Positions 1 through 8,601 of a stretch of DNA of 32,255 nucleotides are shown in pieces. A program made the position numbers and the translations under genes. The stretch covers positions 1 to 32,255 of the forward strand of contig CAMDOA010000030.1 in assembly GCA_945903305.1 (NCBI GenBank), given 5' to 3'. Source of the stretch: Chitinophaga pinensis (GTDB lineage Bacteria; Bacteroidota; Bacteroidia; Chitinophagales; UBA10324). The notes under the pieces are model-generated. The model ran no database searches. It was not told where the DNA came from and saw nothing but the letters and a program-made list of their open reading frames with translations. Each line of letters begins with the position of its first letter. Positions within the stretch are counted from its first letter, which is position 1.

Positions 1-72
1 ACATTTTTTTTCTGAATCAGAATTATCTTACAAAGCTAACCGCAAATAATGTGGTTTGAATAAGAAACAAAA

Positions 73-100
73 AAAGACGCTGAAAAAAATCAGCGTCTTT
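73..100 (-). terminator. Rho-independent terminator after tRNA-Cys
   Basis: An 11-bp perfect stem (arms 73-83 and 90-100) encloses a 6-base loop. Read on the minus strand it is followed by a run of T. It lies 7 bases past the 3' end of tRNA-Cys and most likely ends that transcript. Confidence 0.85.
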
Positions 101-107
101 ATTATTG

Positions 108-178
108 AGGTCGGAAGCGGATTCGAACCGCTGTAGAAGCTTTTGCAGAGCTTTGCCTAGCCGCTCGGCCATCCGACC
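108..178 (-). tRNA. tRNA-Cys (anticodon GCA)
   Basis: The reverse complement folds as a full cloverleaf. The acceptor arms are GGTCGGA and TCCGACC, the anticodon stem is AAGCT/AGCTT around loop CTGCAAA (anticodon GCA), and the T arm has loop TTCGAAT. The discriminator base is U73, as expected for tRNA-Cys. CCA is not encoded. A terminator hairpin follows directly. Confidence 0.95.
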
Positions 179-218
179 TGATGTCAGCAAATGTAAATGA
201 TAAACCTGTTTATACAAA

Positions 219-1745
219 TCACTTTACTTCTTGCATTAATTTTTTCACGAGTGGCGATATTATTATTAATACCAATCCTGATATAAATGCATAAATGGCT
301 AATTGATAATATCCGTCGGTATATGAAATTAATTTTTCAGCTACAGAAGCATTTTCATTTGGACTGGTCATTCCGGCTCCTAAAATTCCAGCAGCATATT
401 GCCCGTAGGCGCTTGCCAAAAACCACATACCCATCATAACTCCCTGCAATGCTTTCGGAGAAAGTTTTGTCATTATGGATAATCCGATTGGCGACAAACA
501 CAATTCACCAAATGTGATAATGAAGTAGGCGAGTGTAAAAACATCAAGTGAAGTCATGCCTTCTGCATTTGCAAAAAATCGTGTGGCATAGAAAACATAA
601 AACGCGAGAGCTAAAAACAAAAACCCCATTCCGAATTTTACAACCGTATTGGGTTCAATCTTCTTTTTTGCCATCCAAATCCAAATCAGCCCTAATAATG
701 GTGCGAACATGATTACAAACAAAGCATTGGCTGCATTATTCACCCCGTTAGGATCTAGTGGAATTCCAACTACTGTATTATCTAAATTGTTAGCTGCGAA
801 AATGCTGAGTGATCCTCCACTTTGTTCGAAGAATGCCCAAAACAAAACAGAGAAAATAATAAATACCAACGCTGCTAATAATTTCCTTTGTTCAGCCCAT
901 GAATACTTTGTCATCTCATAAAAAATATAAAGTAAAGCACCAGGTCCTACAACATACATAAACCAATCGGTGTATTCGGTTTTCGCAACCATGACCATTA
1001 TTAATGGAATGACTAACAATGACCCGGCATACACGGCATAATCGTACCACTTTCTGTTTTTATTATCATTGGCATTTGCAAAAGGCGACAATCCTATTGG
1101 ACCCAAACTGCGCTGTGTAAAAACAAATGTCAACAAACTGATAGTCATAACAATCGCCGCAAATCCAAATGCAAGATTCCACGAATAATCTTTTCCAATA
1201 GCTATGCAAACATATCCGCCAAGCAATGCGCCAACATTTATTCCTGCATAGAAAAGTGAAAAACCTGCATCTCTTCTTGAATCGCCACTTTTATAAAGCG
1301 ACCCGACCATTGTAGAAATATTGGGCTTAAAAAAACCGGTACCAATAATTGTAAAGCTGATTCCAAGAAAGAAAAATTCATGTGGGTTAATAGCCAGAAT
1401 GCAACTGCCGGCAATCATTAACAATCCGCCCCAGAAAAGCGATTTTCGGAATCCTAAAATTTTATCTGCGAATAATCCTCCGATAAAAGTAAATGCATAA
1501 ACAAATGCCTGTGTTGCACCATATTGAAGATTGGCATTACTTTCATCCATCATCAATTGATTCACCATAAAAAAAGTGAGCATTCCGCGCATTCCATAGA
1601 AACAGAAGCGCTCCCACATTTCACTGAAAAATAAATACCACAATTGCTTGGGATACTTACCTGTGAAGTTTTGAATTTTTTCTAAAGCCGCATCCATTTC
1701 CTGATTCCCTTTTTTAATTATTATTTCATCTATTGGTTCTCCCAT
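219..1745 (-). CDS. POT-family proton-dependent oligopeptide transporter
   Basis: This 508-residue inner-membrane protein belongs to the proton-coupled oligopeptide transporter (POT/PTR2) family of the major facilitator superfamily, which imports di- and tripeptides. The family signature EMWERFCFYGMRGML (ExxER followed by an aromatic-rich FYG) is at about residues 42-56, and a second PTR2-type motif, FFKPNIS, is at about 138-144. The remaining sequence is about 12-14 hydrophobic segments, a normal length for the family. The first ATG is used here; an internal Met (MDAALEK, residue 17) is a possible alternative. It is divergent from hmgA, 182 bases apart, so peptide uptake may be linked to amino-acid catabolism, which is inference. 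Substrate range cannot be read from the sequence. Confidence 0.93.
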   Translation of the reverse strand: MGEPIDEIIIKKGNQEMDAALEKIQNFTGKYPKQLWYLFFSEMWERFCFYGMRGMLTFFMVNQLMMDESNANLQYGATQAFVYAFTFIGGLFADKILGFRKSLFWGGLLMIAGSCILAINPHEFFFLGISFTIIGTGFFKPNISTMVGSLYKSGDSRRDAGFSLFYAGINVGALLGGYVCIAIGKDYSWNLAFGFAAIVMTISLLTFVFTQRSLGPIGLSPFANANDNKNRKWYDYAVYAGSLLVIPLIMVMVAKTEYTDWFMYVVGPGALLYIFYEMTKYSWAEQRKLLAALVFIIFSVLFWAFFEQSGGSLSIFAANNLDNTVVGIPLDPNGVNNAANALFVIMFAPLLGLIWIWMAKKKIEPNTVVKFGMGFLFLALAFYVFYATRFFANAEGMTSLDVFTLAYFIITFGELCLSPIGLSIMTKLSPKALQGVMMGMWFLASAYGQYAAGILGAGMTSPNENASVAEKLISYTDGYYQLAIYAFISGLVLIIISPLVKKLMQEVK

Positions 1746-1764
1746 GATTTATTTTTTAATCGTG

Positions 1765-1794
1765 AAAAGATAATACGGCATTTGAAATTTCAAA
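1765..1794 (-). promoter_or_regulatory. Predicted promoter of the POT transporter
   Basis: On the minus strand a TTTG box (1791-1794) is followed after 18 bases by TATCTTTT (1765-1772), one base off the Bacteroidota -7 consensus TAnnTTTG. The start codon is 20 bases downstream of the -7 box. Confidence 0.5.
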
Positions 1795-1927
1795 GTTGAG
1801 ATCATACACAATTCACTTTTATACATTGAATTTTGTTTGTGTTTTTTATGAATTGAAAACCCCTTCACTGACAAAAATCATTTCTGAAAACATTTTTCAT
1901 TATGTCCTTTGAAAAAAATTAGTTCTT

Positions 1928-3100
1928 ATGCCAGTATACAAAAGTGTTGGAAAAATTCCTTCCAAAAGACACATTGTTTTCAGAAATGAAAAGGGAAATT
2001 TATTCCATGAAGAACTATTTGGCACCGAAGGTTTTTCTGGTCTTGCTTCCTTGGTTTATCATATTCATCCTCCAACAAAAGTATTATCTGTTGGAAAACC
2101 TGTTTCATTTAAATCTGAAATTGCCATTGAAGAAAACATGCGCGCTATGAGCTTTCTTTCGTTTAATGTTGAACCTGAAAATGATTTTCTCGACAGCCGT
2201 AAAACCATTTTTGTAAACAACGATTTGCAATGTGGTGTTGCAGCGCCTGGTGTTTCAATGCGCGACTACTTTTATAAAAACGCTACATCCGATGAAATGC
2301 TTTTCATTCATAAAGGTTCAGGCACATTGAAAACAATGTTTGGTTCCATTGCTTTTAGTTATGGTGATTACTTAATTATTCCAAGAGGAATTGTTTATCA
2401 GATTCATTTCGATACTGAAGACAATCATATATTGTTTTTGGAATCAAACAGTCCGATTGAAACACCGGATCGTTACAGAAATAATTATGGACAGTTTTTA
2501 GAAACTTCTCCATTCTGTGAGCGGGATTTTCGTGCACCAATAAATCTTGAAACACATGATGAAACTGGTGAATTCTTAGTAAAAATAAAAAAGCGTGGGA
2601 TGATCTGGGATTATTTTTATGAAACTCATCCGTTTGATGTGGTGGGTTGGGATGGGATGAGTTATCCGTATGTGTTTTCCATTTTCAATTTCGAACCTAT
2701 CACTGGTCGCATTCATATGCCACCTCCAATTCATCAGACTTTTCAGGCGAAAAATTTTGTTATCTGTTCATTCGTTCCTCGTCTTTATGATTATCATCCC
2801 AATGCCATTCCTGCTCCATACCATCACAGCAACATTGATTCCGATGAAATCCTGTACTATGTAGATGGCGATTTCATGAGCCGGAACAATATTCATAAAG
2901 GACAAATCACTTTGCATCCCAGCGGAGTGCCGCACGGCCCTCATCCGGGAGCTATAGAAAGAAGTATAGGTAAGAAAGAAACAAATGAAATGGCGGTAAT
3001 GATTGACCCGTTCAATCCGGTGATGATTACAAAAGATGCTATGAAAATGGAAGTGAAAAATTATTTCCGCTCGTGGATTGAAGAAGAAATTTTAAGTTAA
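1928..3100 (+). CDS. hmgA: Homogentisate 1,2-dioxygenase
   Basis: This cytosolic Fe(II) enzyme opens the aromatic ring of homogentisate to give maleylacetoacetate in tyrosine and phenylalanine degradation. The 390-residue product carries the cupin metal region typical of the family: His299/300 and Glu307 in YHHSNIDSDEILYYVDGD, then His336 in VPHGPHPG. These align with the iron ligands H335, E341 and H371 of the human enzyme; the alignment was made by eye. It is shorter than the human protein (about 445 residues), which I believe is normal for the Bacteroidota form. The hppD gene, making the previous enzyme of the pathway, begins 27 bases downstream on the same strand, so the two are probably cotranscribed. 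The later pathway genes (maleylacetoacetate isomerase, fumarylacetoacetase) are not in the window. Confidence 0.93.
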   Translation: MPVYKSVGKIPSKRHIVFRNEKGNLFHEELFGTEGFSGLASLVYHIHPPTKVLSVGKPVSFKSEIAIEENMRAMSFLSFNVEPENDFLDSRKTIFVNNDLQCGVAAPGVSMRDYFYKNATSDEMLFIHKGSGTLKTMFGSIAFSYGDYLIIPRGIVYQIHFDTEDNHILFLESNSPIETPDRYRNNYGQFLETSPFCERDFRAPINLETHDETGEFLVKIKKRGMIWDYFYETHPFDVVGWDGMSYPYVFSIFNFEPITGRIHMPPPIHQTFQAKNFVICSFVPRLYDYHPNAIPAPYHHSNIDSDEILYYVDGDFMSRNNIHKGQITLHPSGVPHGPHPGAIERSIGKKETNEMAVMIDPFNPVMITKDAMKMEVKNYFRSWIEEEILS

Positions 3101-3127
3101 TAAAGTAAAATCCAAACGAATATCACA

Positions 3128-4120
3128 ATGGAAAACTTAACAACCGTAAAAAATTACAATTACTCCGGCGAAAAAATTTTTGAAGAAGCGAAAGACTTTT
3201 TACCAATTAACGGAACTGATTATGTTGAACTATATGTAGGAAATGCAAAGCAGGCAGCACATCATTATAAAACTGCTTTCGAATTTCAATCGCTTGCTTA
3301 TGCAGGTTTGGAAACAGGCGTGCGCGATCGCACATCTTATGTGTTGCAACAAGATAAAATCAGATTAATACTCACTACTCCATTTAATCCTGAGAGTGAA
3401 ATTTCCAATCACATTCGCAATCACGGCGATGGAGTAAAAGTGATTTCACTTTGGGTGGATGATGCAAAAGATGCTTTCGAACAAACTGTGAAGCGCGGAG
3501 CAAAACCATACTTTGAACCTTACGAGAAGAAAGATGAAAACGGAAGTGTAACACTCTCGGGCATTCATACTTATGGCGATACTGTTCACATTTTTGTGGA
3601 GCGAAAAAATTACAAAGGAATTTTTCTTCCCGGATTTGAAAAATGGAAATCTGAATACAACCCAACTCCGATCGGATTAAAATACATTGACCACATGGTT
3701 GGCAATGTTGAACTCGGACATATGAATGAGTGGGCGAAATTTTATAAAGAGGTAATGGGCTTCGCCAATCTTGTCACATTCGACGACAAGGATATTTCTA
3801 CAGAATACACAGCACTCATGAGTAAAGTGATGACCAATGGAAATGGAAGAATAAAATTCCCGATAAACGAACCGGCTCACGGAAAAAAGAAATCGCAGAT
3901 TGAAGAGTACATTGAATTTTACAAAGGAGCAGGTTGCCAGCACATCGCAGTTGCAACAGATGATATTGTGTTCACCGTTTCAGAATTTAAAAAACGCGGC
4001 GTGGAATTTTTGCATGTGCCCGGAACATACTACGACACAGTTGCAGACCGTGTTGGAATTATAGAAGAAGATTTATCAGTGTTGAAAAAATACGGCATCA
4101 TGGTTGACCGTGATGAAGAA

Positions 4121-4123
<3 letters not shown>
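3128..4123 (+). CDS. hppD: 4-hydroxyphenylpyruvate dioxygenase, ended early by an in-frame TGA
   Basis: This enzyme converts 4-hydroxyphenylpyruvate to homogentisate, the substrate of the neighbouring hmgA product. It consists of two vicinal-oxygen-chelate (glyoxalase-like) halves. Iron ligands are visible at His189 (KYIDHMVGNV) and His272 (CQHIAVATDD). The frame stops at codon 332 (TGA, 4121-4123), giving 331 residues. The family normally has about 360-385, and the rest of the protein continues in the same frame to a TAA at 4277-4279. The expected residue at codon 332 is Gly (family pattern DEDGYLLQIFT), so one base change, GGA to TGA, explains the stop. The third iron ligand, Glu351 in [10 protein letters not shown], lies beyond the stop, so the 331-residue product should be inactive unless the stop is read through. 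A sequencing or assembly error is the simplest alternative. Confidence 0.9.
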
Positions 4124-4279
<156 letters not shown>

Positions 4280-4344
4280 TCAAACAGAAAATTCTTTCAT
4301 AAATAATTGCCGGAAAATTTATCTTCCGCTTCTAAAATTATTTT

Positions 4345-5031
4345 ATGTCAGAAAATTTCATCCGCATTCTCATTTACACGCACGCAACATTCGGTGGCAT
4401 TTCGTTGCTCGTTGGATTAGTTGCGCTTATTGTAACAAAAGGTAATAATCTGCATCGTTCAGCTGGAAAAATTTTTTACTGGTGCATGTTAATCGGTGGC
4501 CTTCTCGCAATAATAATTTCCGTTTTACCAAATCACGAAAATTCATTTCTGTTTTCAATTGGCATTTTCAGTTGTTACATGATTCTGTCTGGTAAACAGA
4601 TTCTTCATTTAAAAAAATTATTCAGGGGAGAAAAGCCTGCGATGAAAGAATTTTTCCTTCCAACATTAATGCTTGTAACCGGAATAGGAATGATGGTTTA
4701 TGGAATTATATTGTTGAGTAAAAACGACAATCACGGTATTGTATTAATTGTTTTTTCCTACATCGGAAGTATCATGGCCATTCGTGACATGCAGCTATTT
4801 CGCAAAACCCCCAATGACAAAAAATTCTGGCTGTACCAACACATTTCAAAAATGAGTGGCGGATACATTGCAGCTGTTACTGCTTTTGTAGTTGTGAACG
4901 GAATTCTACCCGGAATTTACGGCTGGTTGTTACCATCAGTTATTGGCACCATATACATTGTATACCATCAATCGCGATTCAGAAAGAAAGGAGAAAGGAT
5001 TCTTGCTGATAGAAATATTGAAAATGGTTGA
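4345..5031 (+). CDS. DUF2306-like multi-pass membrane protein
   Basis: This 228-residue protein has about seven hydrophobic segments. A His-rich first segment (RILIYTHATFGGISLLVG) is followed by a short positive loop, LHRSAGKIFYW. His plus Gly in helix 1 and an LHR..GK loop are typical of a Bacteroidota membrane family usually labelled DUF2306; I place it there from memory, not from a search. The paired membrane histidines could bind haem or metal, but nothing proves it. Its stop codon overlaps the start of the downstream MmcQ gene by 8 bases (ATGGTTGA), so the two are probably translationally coupled. It begins 65 bases after the true end of hppD. Function unknown. Confidence 0.75.
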   Translation: MSENFIRILIYTHATFGGISLLVGLVALIVTKGNNLHRSAGKIFYWCMLIGGLLAIIISVLPNHENSFLFSIGIFSCYMILSGKQILHLKKLFRGEKPAMKEFFLPTLMLVTGIGMMVYGIILLSKNDNHGIVLIVFSYIGSIMAIRDMQLFRKTPNDKKFWLYQHISKMSGGYIAAVTAFVVVNGILPGIYGWLLPSVIGTIYIVYHQSRFRKKGERILADRNIENG

Positions 5032-5362
5032 CCAAAAAACTTTTCGTGAAATAGCGATTTCGTTTCCCGAAGCAATTGAATTACCGCATTTCGGTATTCC
5101 ATCCTTCCGTATAAACAAAAATATATTTACAACACTTTGGGAGAAGGAAAATAAAGTAATGATTAAGCTTCCTTTAAATGAACAATCTGTTTTCTGTTCG
5201 TTCGATTCGAAAATAATTTATCCCGTGCCGGGTGGTTGGGGAAAACAAGGTGCCACCTTTTTCGAATTATCAAAAATGAAAAAATCAATTTTGAAGGATG
5301 CACTGACTATTGCCTATTGCAATGTTGCCCCGAAAAGATTAGCTGAGAAATTCAGCAAGTGA
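5024..5362 (+). CDS. MmcQ/YjbR family protein
   Basis: This 112-residue small soluble protein of the MmcQ/YjbR family has a double-wing fold often called DNA-binding, though its real role is unsettled. The sequence MVDQKTFREIAISFPEA, then LPHFGIPSFRINKNIFTTLW and VMIKLPLNE, follows the family pattern of a helix with a FPEA-like motif, a buried FRI strand and a K(L/I) strand. The open frame extends 27 codons further upstream, but that part lies inside the membrane-protein gene and does not look like the family. I therefore choose the ATG at 5024, where the family homology begins and where it overlaps the preceding stop by 8 bases. RsmI follows after 58 bases. Confidence 0.8.
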   Translation: MVDQKTFREIAISFPEAIELPHFGIPSFRINKNIFTTLWEKENKVMIKLPLNEQSVFCSFDSKIIYPVPGGWGKQGATFFELSKMKKSILKDALTIAYCNVAPKRLAEKFSK

Positions 5363-5420
5363 ATCTTCGTTGCTACTTGCAAAATTTTTCTTCTCTACAT
5401 TTCGGCTTTAATTTTTTCTC

Positions 5421-6095
5421 TTGTCCAAACTTTTCATTGTCCCCACTCCTATCGGCAATCTCGAAGACATCACGCATCGCGCGATAAAAGTTTTGAAAGA
5501 GGTGAACCTGATTTTGTGTGAAGACACACGCACCAGTAATTTTTTACTGAAGCATTTTGAGATTACCACTTCTTCAATCGGATTTCATCAGCACAACGAA
5601 CACACACTCACTCCGCAATTAGTTAAGCGAATGAAAATGGGTGAAACTATGGCACTCATCAGCGATGCAGGAACTCCTGGAATTTCGGATGCTGCATTTT
5701 TATTGGTGCGTGAATGTGTGAAAGAAAATGTGAAAGTCGAGTGCCTGCCCGGCGCTGTAGCATTCATTCCCGCATTAGTTGAATCAGGATTTCCACTGAA
5801 TCGTTTTTGCTTCGAAGGATTTCTTCCGCACAAAAAAGGGAGACAAACAAGATTGAAAGCACTGGCAGAAGAAACACGCACCATTGTTTTTTACGAATCG
5901 CCAAACCGATTAATAAAATTGATGGAAGAGTTAAAAGATATAGTTGGTGAAGAAAGACAGGCAAGTGTTTCGCGTGAACTCACAAAAGTTTATGCTGAAA
6001 CAGTGAGAGGAACTTTAGCGGAATTGATATCACATTTTACTAATATTCCACCTCGAGGGGAAATTGTATTTGTTTTAGCAGGGAATGATGAATAA
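5421..6095 (+). CDS. rsmI: 16S rRNA (cytidine-1402-2'-O)-methyltransferase
   Basis: RsmI 2'-O-methylates C1402 in the decoding centre of 16S rRNA, using S-adenosylmethionine. The 224-residue protein shows the tetrapyrrole-methylase-type fold motifs: VPTPIGNLEDITHRAIKVL near the N-terminus, LILCEDTRTSNFLLKHF, and the Gly-rich MALISDAGTPGISDA that forms the cofactor pocket. FYESPNRL and SRELTKVYAET towards the C-terminus are also characteristic. It starts at TTG; no in-frame ATG fits, and the conserved motif begins immediately after. The length is slightly short of the E. coli protein (286) but normal for the compact Bacteroidota form. Confidence 0.93.
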   Translation: MSKLFIVPTPIGNLEDITHRAIKVLKEVNLILCEDTRTSNFLLKHFEITTSSIGFHQHNEHTLTPQLVKRMKMGETMALISDAGTPGISDAAFLLVRECVKENVKVECLPGAVAFIPALVESGFPLNRFCFEGFLPHKKGRQTRLKALAEETRTIVFYESPNRLIKLMEELKDIVGEERQASVSRELTKVYAETVRGTLAELISHFTNIPPRGEIVFVLAGNDE

Positions 6096-6112
6096 TTTCA
6101 AAATACATAACC

Positions 6113-6186
6113 GCCGAGACGCAAAGTCGCAGAGTTTTAAAATTATATTCTCCGCGTCTCTGCGCCTCCCGACAAATACATCGGGA
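6113..6186. repeat. Degenerate GCAGAGACGC-type inverted repeat plus a small CCCGA hairpin
   Basis: In the gap between rsmI and lnt, an imperfect inverted repeat (arms 6113-6134 and 6150-6168) is built from the words GAGACGCAAAG and CGTCTCTGCGCC. It resembles the long repeat at 10899-10975. A second hairpin, TCCCGA/TCGGGA (6167-6172 and 6181-6186, 8-base loop), overlaps its end. No T-run makes it a standard terminator. This type of word is scattered through many Bacteroidota intergenic regions. Confidence 0.6.
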
Positions 6187-6212
6187 TGTTCCAACTTCGG
6201 TAAATTTTCAAT

Positions 6213-7829
6213 ATGCAGCACTTAAAATATTTCACTTATTCGCTTCTCTTTGCTTCACTCATGTGGTTGGGGTGGCCACCACTTCCTTTTTCATTCACTT
6301 TATTTTTTGCATTTGTTCCGCTTCTGAAATTATTGGATGAATTAAAAAACAATGCAGCATCTGCCTGGTCAATATTTTTATACTGCTATTTATCTTTTTT
6401 ATTCTGGAATTTATTTTGTTGCTGGTGGGTGGGAAACACTTACTACGGAACACAGGATATTTCGAGTGTCATTGCCGGATTAATGGTTTGTTCGGTAAAT
6501 CCATTGTTGATGTGCATTCCGGTTTTCCTGTCTATAAGAACAAGAAAAAAGTTGGGTTTAAAAATCGGCTTGATTTCGTTGCCGCTATATTGGATGTGTT
6601 TTGAATGGCTTCATTTAAATTGGGATCTTGCTTTCCCTTGGCTCAATCTCGGCAATGGTTTGGCGAAATATCCACAAGTGATTCAGTGGTACGAATACAC
6701 CGGAACATTCGGTGGTTCACTTTGGATTTGGATAGTAAATATTCTGATTTATTATTTTTTCTTCAGTCCTAATTGCGAAATAAAAAAAATTCGAAAATGG
6801 ATTTCAATTGCTTCAGTAATTGTTCTGCCAATTATAATTTCTACGGAAATTTATTCATTAAACAATCCGGTTTTAATAAAAGCAAAAAAGAAAAATATTG
6901 TTGTCGTTCAACCGAACATTGACCCGTACAACACCAAATTTGATTTCAATACACTTGATGAACAACTTGAATTATTATTTAAATTAAGTGCTGAAAAAGC
7001 TGATGCATTTACCCATTATATTGTTTGGCCCGAAACTGCAATCCCAAAAGGAATTTGGCTAAATGAAATTGACAGCAACAAAACAATTTTAAAAATCCGA
7101 AATTTTCTTCGTTCATATCCGAAAGCAAAATTGGTAACCGGATTTTCTGCTTATAAATATTATGAATCGCAACCCACTGTTACTTCTCGCCAATTCAGTG
7201 ATGGTTCAGGATTTTATGATTCATTCAATTCTGCCATTCAATTAGATTCAACAAACAAGTACCAACTCTATCATAAATCAAAATTGGTAACGGGTGTTGA
7301 AAGTGTTCCATATCCCGCACTCTTTCATTATCTTGAACCATTGATGGTGCAATTAGGTGGTATATCAGTTTCACTTGGTTCACAAAAAAATCGCACTGTT
7401 TTTTTTGCCGATGATTCTACAGGTGTTGCTCCTGTTATTTGTTTCGAAAGTATTTTCGGAGAGTACTGCAATGAGTATGTGAAACTAGGAGCAAATTTTA
7501 TTTTCATTGTGACAAATGATGGCTGGTGGGGAAACACAGCAGGACACATTCAACACCAACATTATGCATCGTTGCGCGCCATTGAAACACGCCGGTGCAT
7601 TGCACGCTCGGCAAACACTGGCACCAGTTGTTTCATAAACTCTCGCGGAGAAATTTCAGATGAAACAGAATATTGGAAACCCGCTGTGATAAAAGCAACA
7701 CTTCCTGTTTTATCTGAAGAAACTTTTTATGTAAAGCATGGTGATTACATCGCGCGAATTGCCTTGATACTTTCTGCTTTGATTTATATCTCTACTTTTT
7801 TCTTTAAGAAGAAAATTTATGCAACTTAG
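6213..7829 (+). CDS. lnt: Apolipoprotein N-acyltransferase
   Basis: Lnt adds the third acyl chain to the N-terminal Cys of lipoproteins on the periplasmic face of the inner membrane. The 538-residue protein has six or so N-terminal membrane segments (residues 8-215), then a nitrilase-like CN-hydrolase domain (about 228-500) and a final membrane helix. The catalytic triad is visible: Glu274 in WPETAIP, Lys355 in YHKSKLV, and Cys410 in PVICFESIFGEY. The substrate-pocket sequence VTNDGWWGNTAGHIQHQ also matches the family. Its end overlaps the next gene by 11 bases, so it heads a four-gene cluster. The window also carries lspA, the preceding enzyme of lipoprotein maturation, at 18777-19301. Confidence 0.95.
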   Translation: MQHLKYFTYSLLFASLMWLGWPPLPFSFTLFFAFVPLLKLLDELKNNAASAWSIFLYCYLSFLFWNLFCCWWVGNTYYGTQDISSVIAGLMVCSVNPLLMCIPVFLSIRTRKKLGLKIGLISLPLYWMCFEWLHLNWDLAFPWLNLGNGLAKYPQVIQWYEYTGTFGGSLWIWIVNILIYYFFFSPNCEIKKIRKWISIASVIVLPIIISTEIYSLNNPVLIKAKKKNIVVVQPNIDPYNTKFDFNTLDEQLELLFKLSAEKADAFTHYIVWPETAIPKGIWLNEIDSNKTILKIRNFLRSYPKAKLVTGFSAYKYYESQPTVTSRQFSDGSGFYDSFNSAIQLDSTNKYQLYHKSKLVTGVESVPYPALFHYLEPLMVQLGGISVSLGSQKNRTVFFADDSTGVAPVICFESIFGEYCNEYVKLGANFIFIVTNDGWWGNTAGHIQHQHYASLRAIETRRCIARSANTGTSCFINSRGEISDETEYWKPAVIKATLPVLSEETFYVKHGDYIARIALILSALIYISTFFFKKKIYAT

Positions 7830-8601
7830 TGAATTGACAGAAAGAGTTATTGAAGTCAGTAAATCCGCCGGCGCATTTATCCGCGAACAATATTTTTTGT
7901 TCAATGAAAAACAGGTTGAAGTAAAAAGTTTAAACAGTCTCGTTTCATTCGTTGATATCACTGCGGAGAAAATGATTGTGAAAGAATTGAAAAATATTTT
8001 TCCGGAAGCCGCATTTCTGACTGAAGAAAAAACTATTGAAGAAACAATATCAGAATGGCTTTGGATAATTGACCCATTGGATGGTACCACCAATTTCATA
8101 CATGGCATTCCAACTTTTGCAGTGAGCATTGGCTTAATTCACAAAGGAAAAATGAAACTCGGAGTGGTTTATGAAATTATGCGCGATGAATGTTTCTCGG
8201 CTTACGAGGGAAGTCAGTCAATGATGAATGGAAAATTCATTCATGTTTCTGAAAGAAAAACATTATCTGATAGTTTAATCGCTACCGGTTTCCCCTATGA
8301 TAAATTTGATTTCGTTCCACAATATTTAAAAATACTTTCTTATCTCATGCAGCACACACGAGGCATTCGCCGAATTGGTTCTGCTGCGGTTGATTTGGCT
8401 TATACAGCTTGCGGTCGCTTCGATGGATTCTTCGAATACAATTTAAATGCATGGGATGTCGCGGCAGGTGCGTTCATTGTTCAGCAGTCAGGAGGATCTG
8501 TGACAGACTTTTCTGGCGGCGATAATTCTATTTTCGGAAAAGAAATACTTGCAGGCAATGGAATAATAAATGAAGGGCTTAGAAAAATAATCACCCAATG
8601 A
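7819..8601 (+). CDS. Inositol monophosphatase family protein (SuhB-like)
   Basis: This 260-residue Mg2+- and Li+-sensitive phosphatase-fold protein hydrolyses inositol-1-phosphate or related sugar phosphates. The metal-site motifs are intact: the TEE motif (Glu69/Glu70), WIIDPLDGTTNF with Asp85 and Asp88, and AWDVAAGAF with Asp213. The length is typical. It overlaps lnt by 11 bases and shares ATGA with the next gene, so it is translationally embedded in this cluster. Whether it acts on inositol phosphate, as a SuhB-like ribosome-assembly factor, or on another sugar phosphate cannot be told from the sequence. Confidence 0.93.
   Translation: MQLSELTERVIEVSKSAGAFIREQYFLFNEKQVEVKSLNSLVSFVDITAEKMIVKELKNIFPEAAFLTEEKTIEETISEWLWIIDPLDGTTNFIHGIPTFAVSIGLIHKGKMKLGVVYEIMRDECFSAYEGSQSMMNGKFIHVSERKTLSDSLIATGFPYDKFDFVPQYLKILSYLMQHTRGIRRIGSAAVDLAYTACGRFDGFFEYNLNAWDVAAGAFIVQQSGGSVTDFSGGDNSIFGKEILAGNGIINEGLRKIITQ

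Noticed and set aside
4943-5023. N-terminal extension of the MmcQ-like protein
   Set aside because: These 27 codons lie wholly within the upstream membrane-protein gene, and the family sequence begins at the ATG at 5024.
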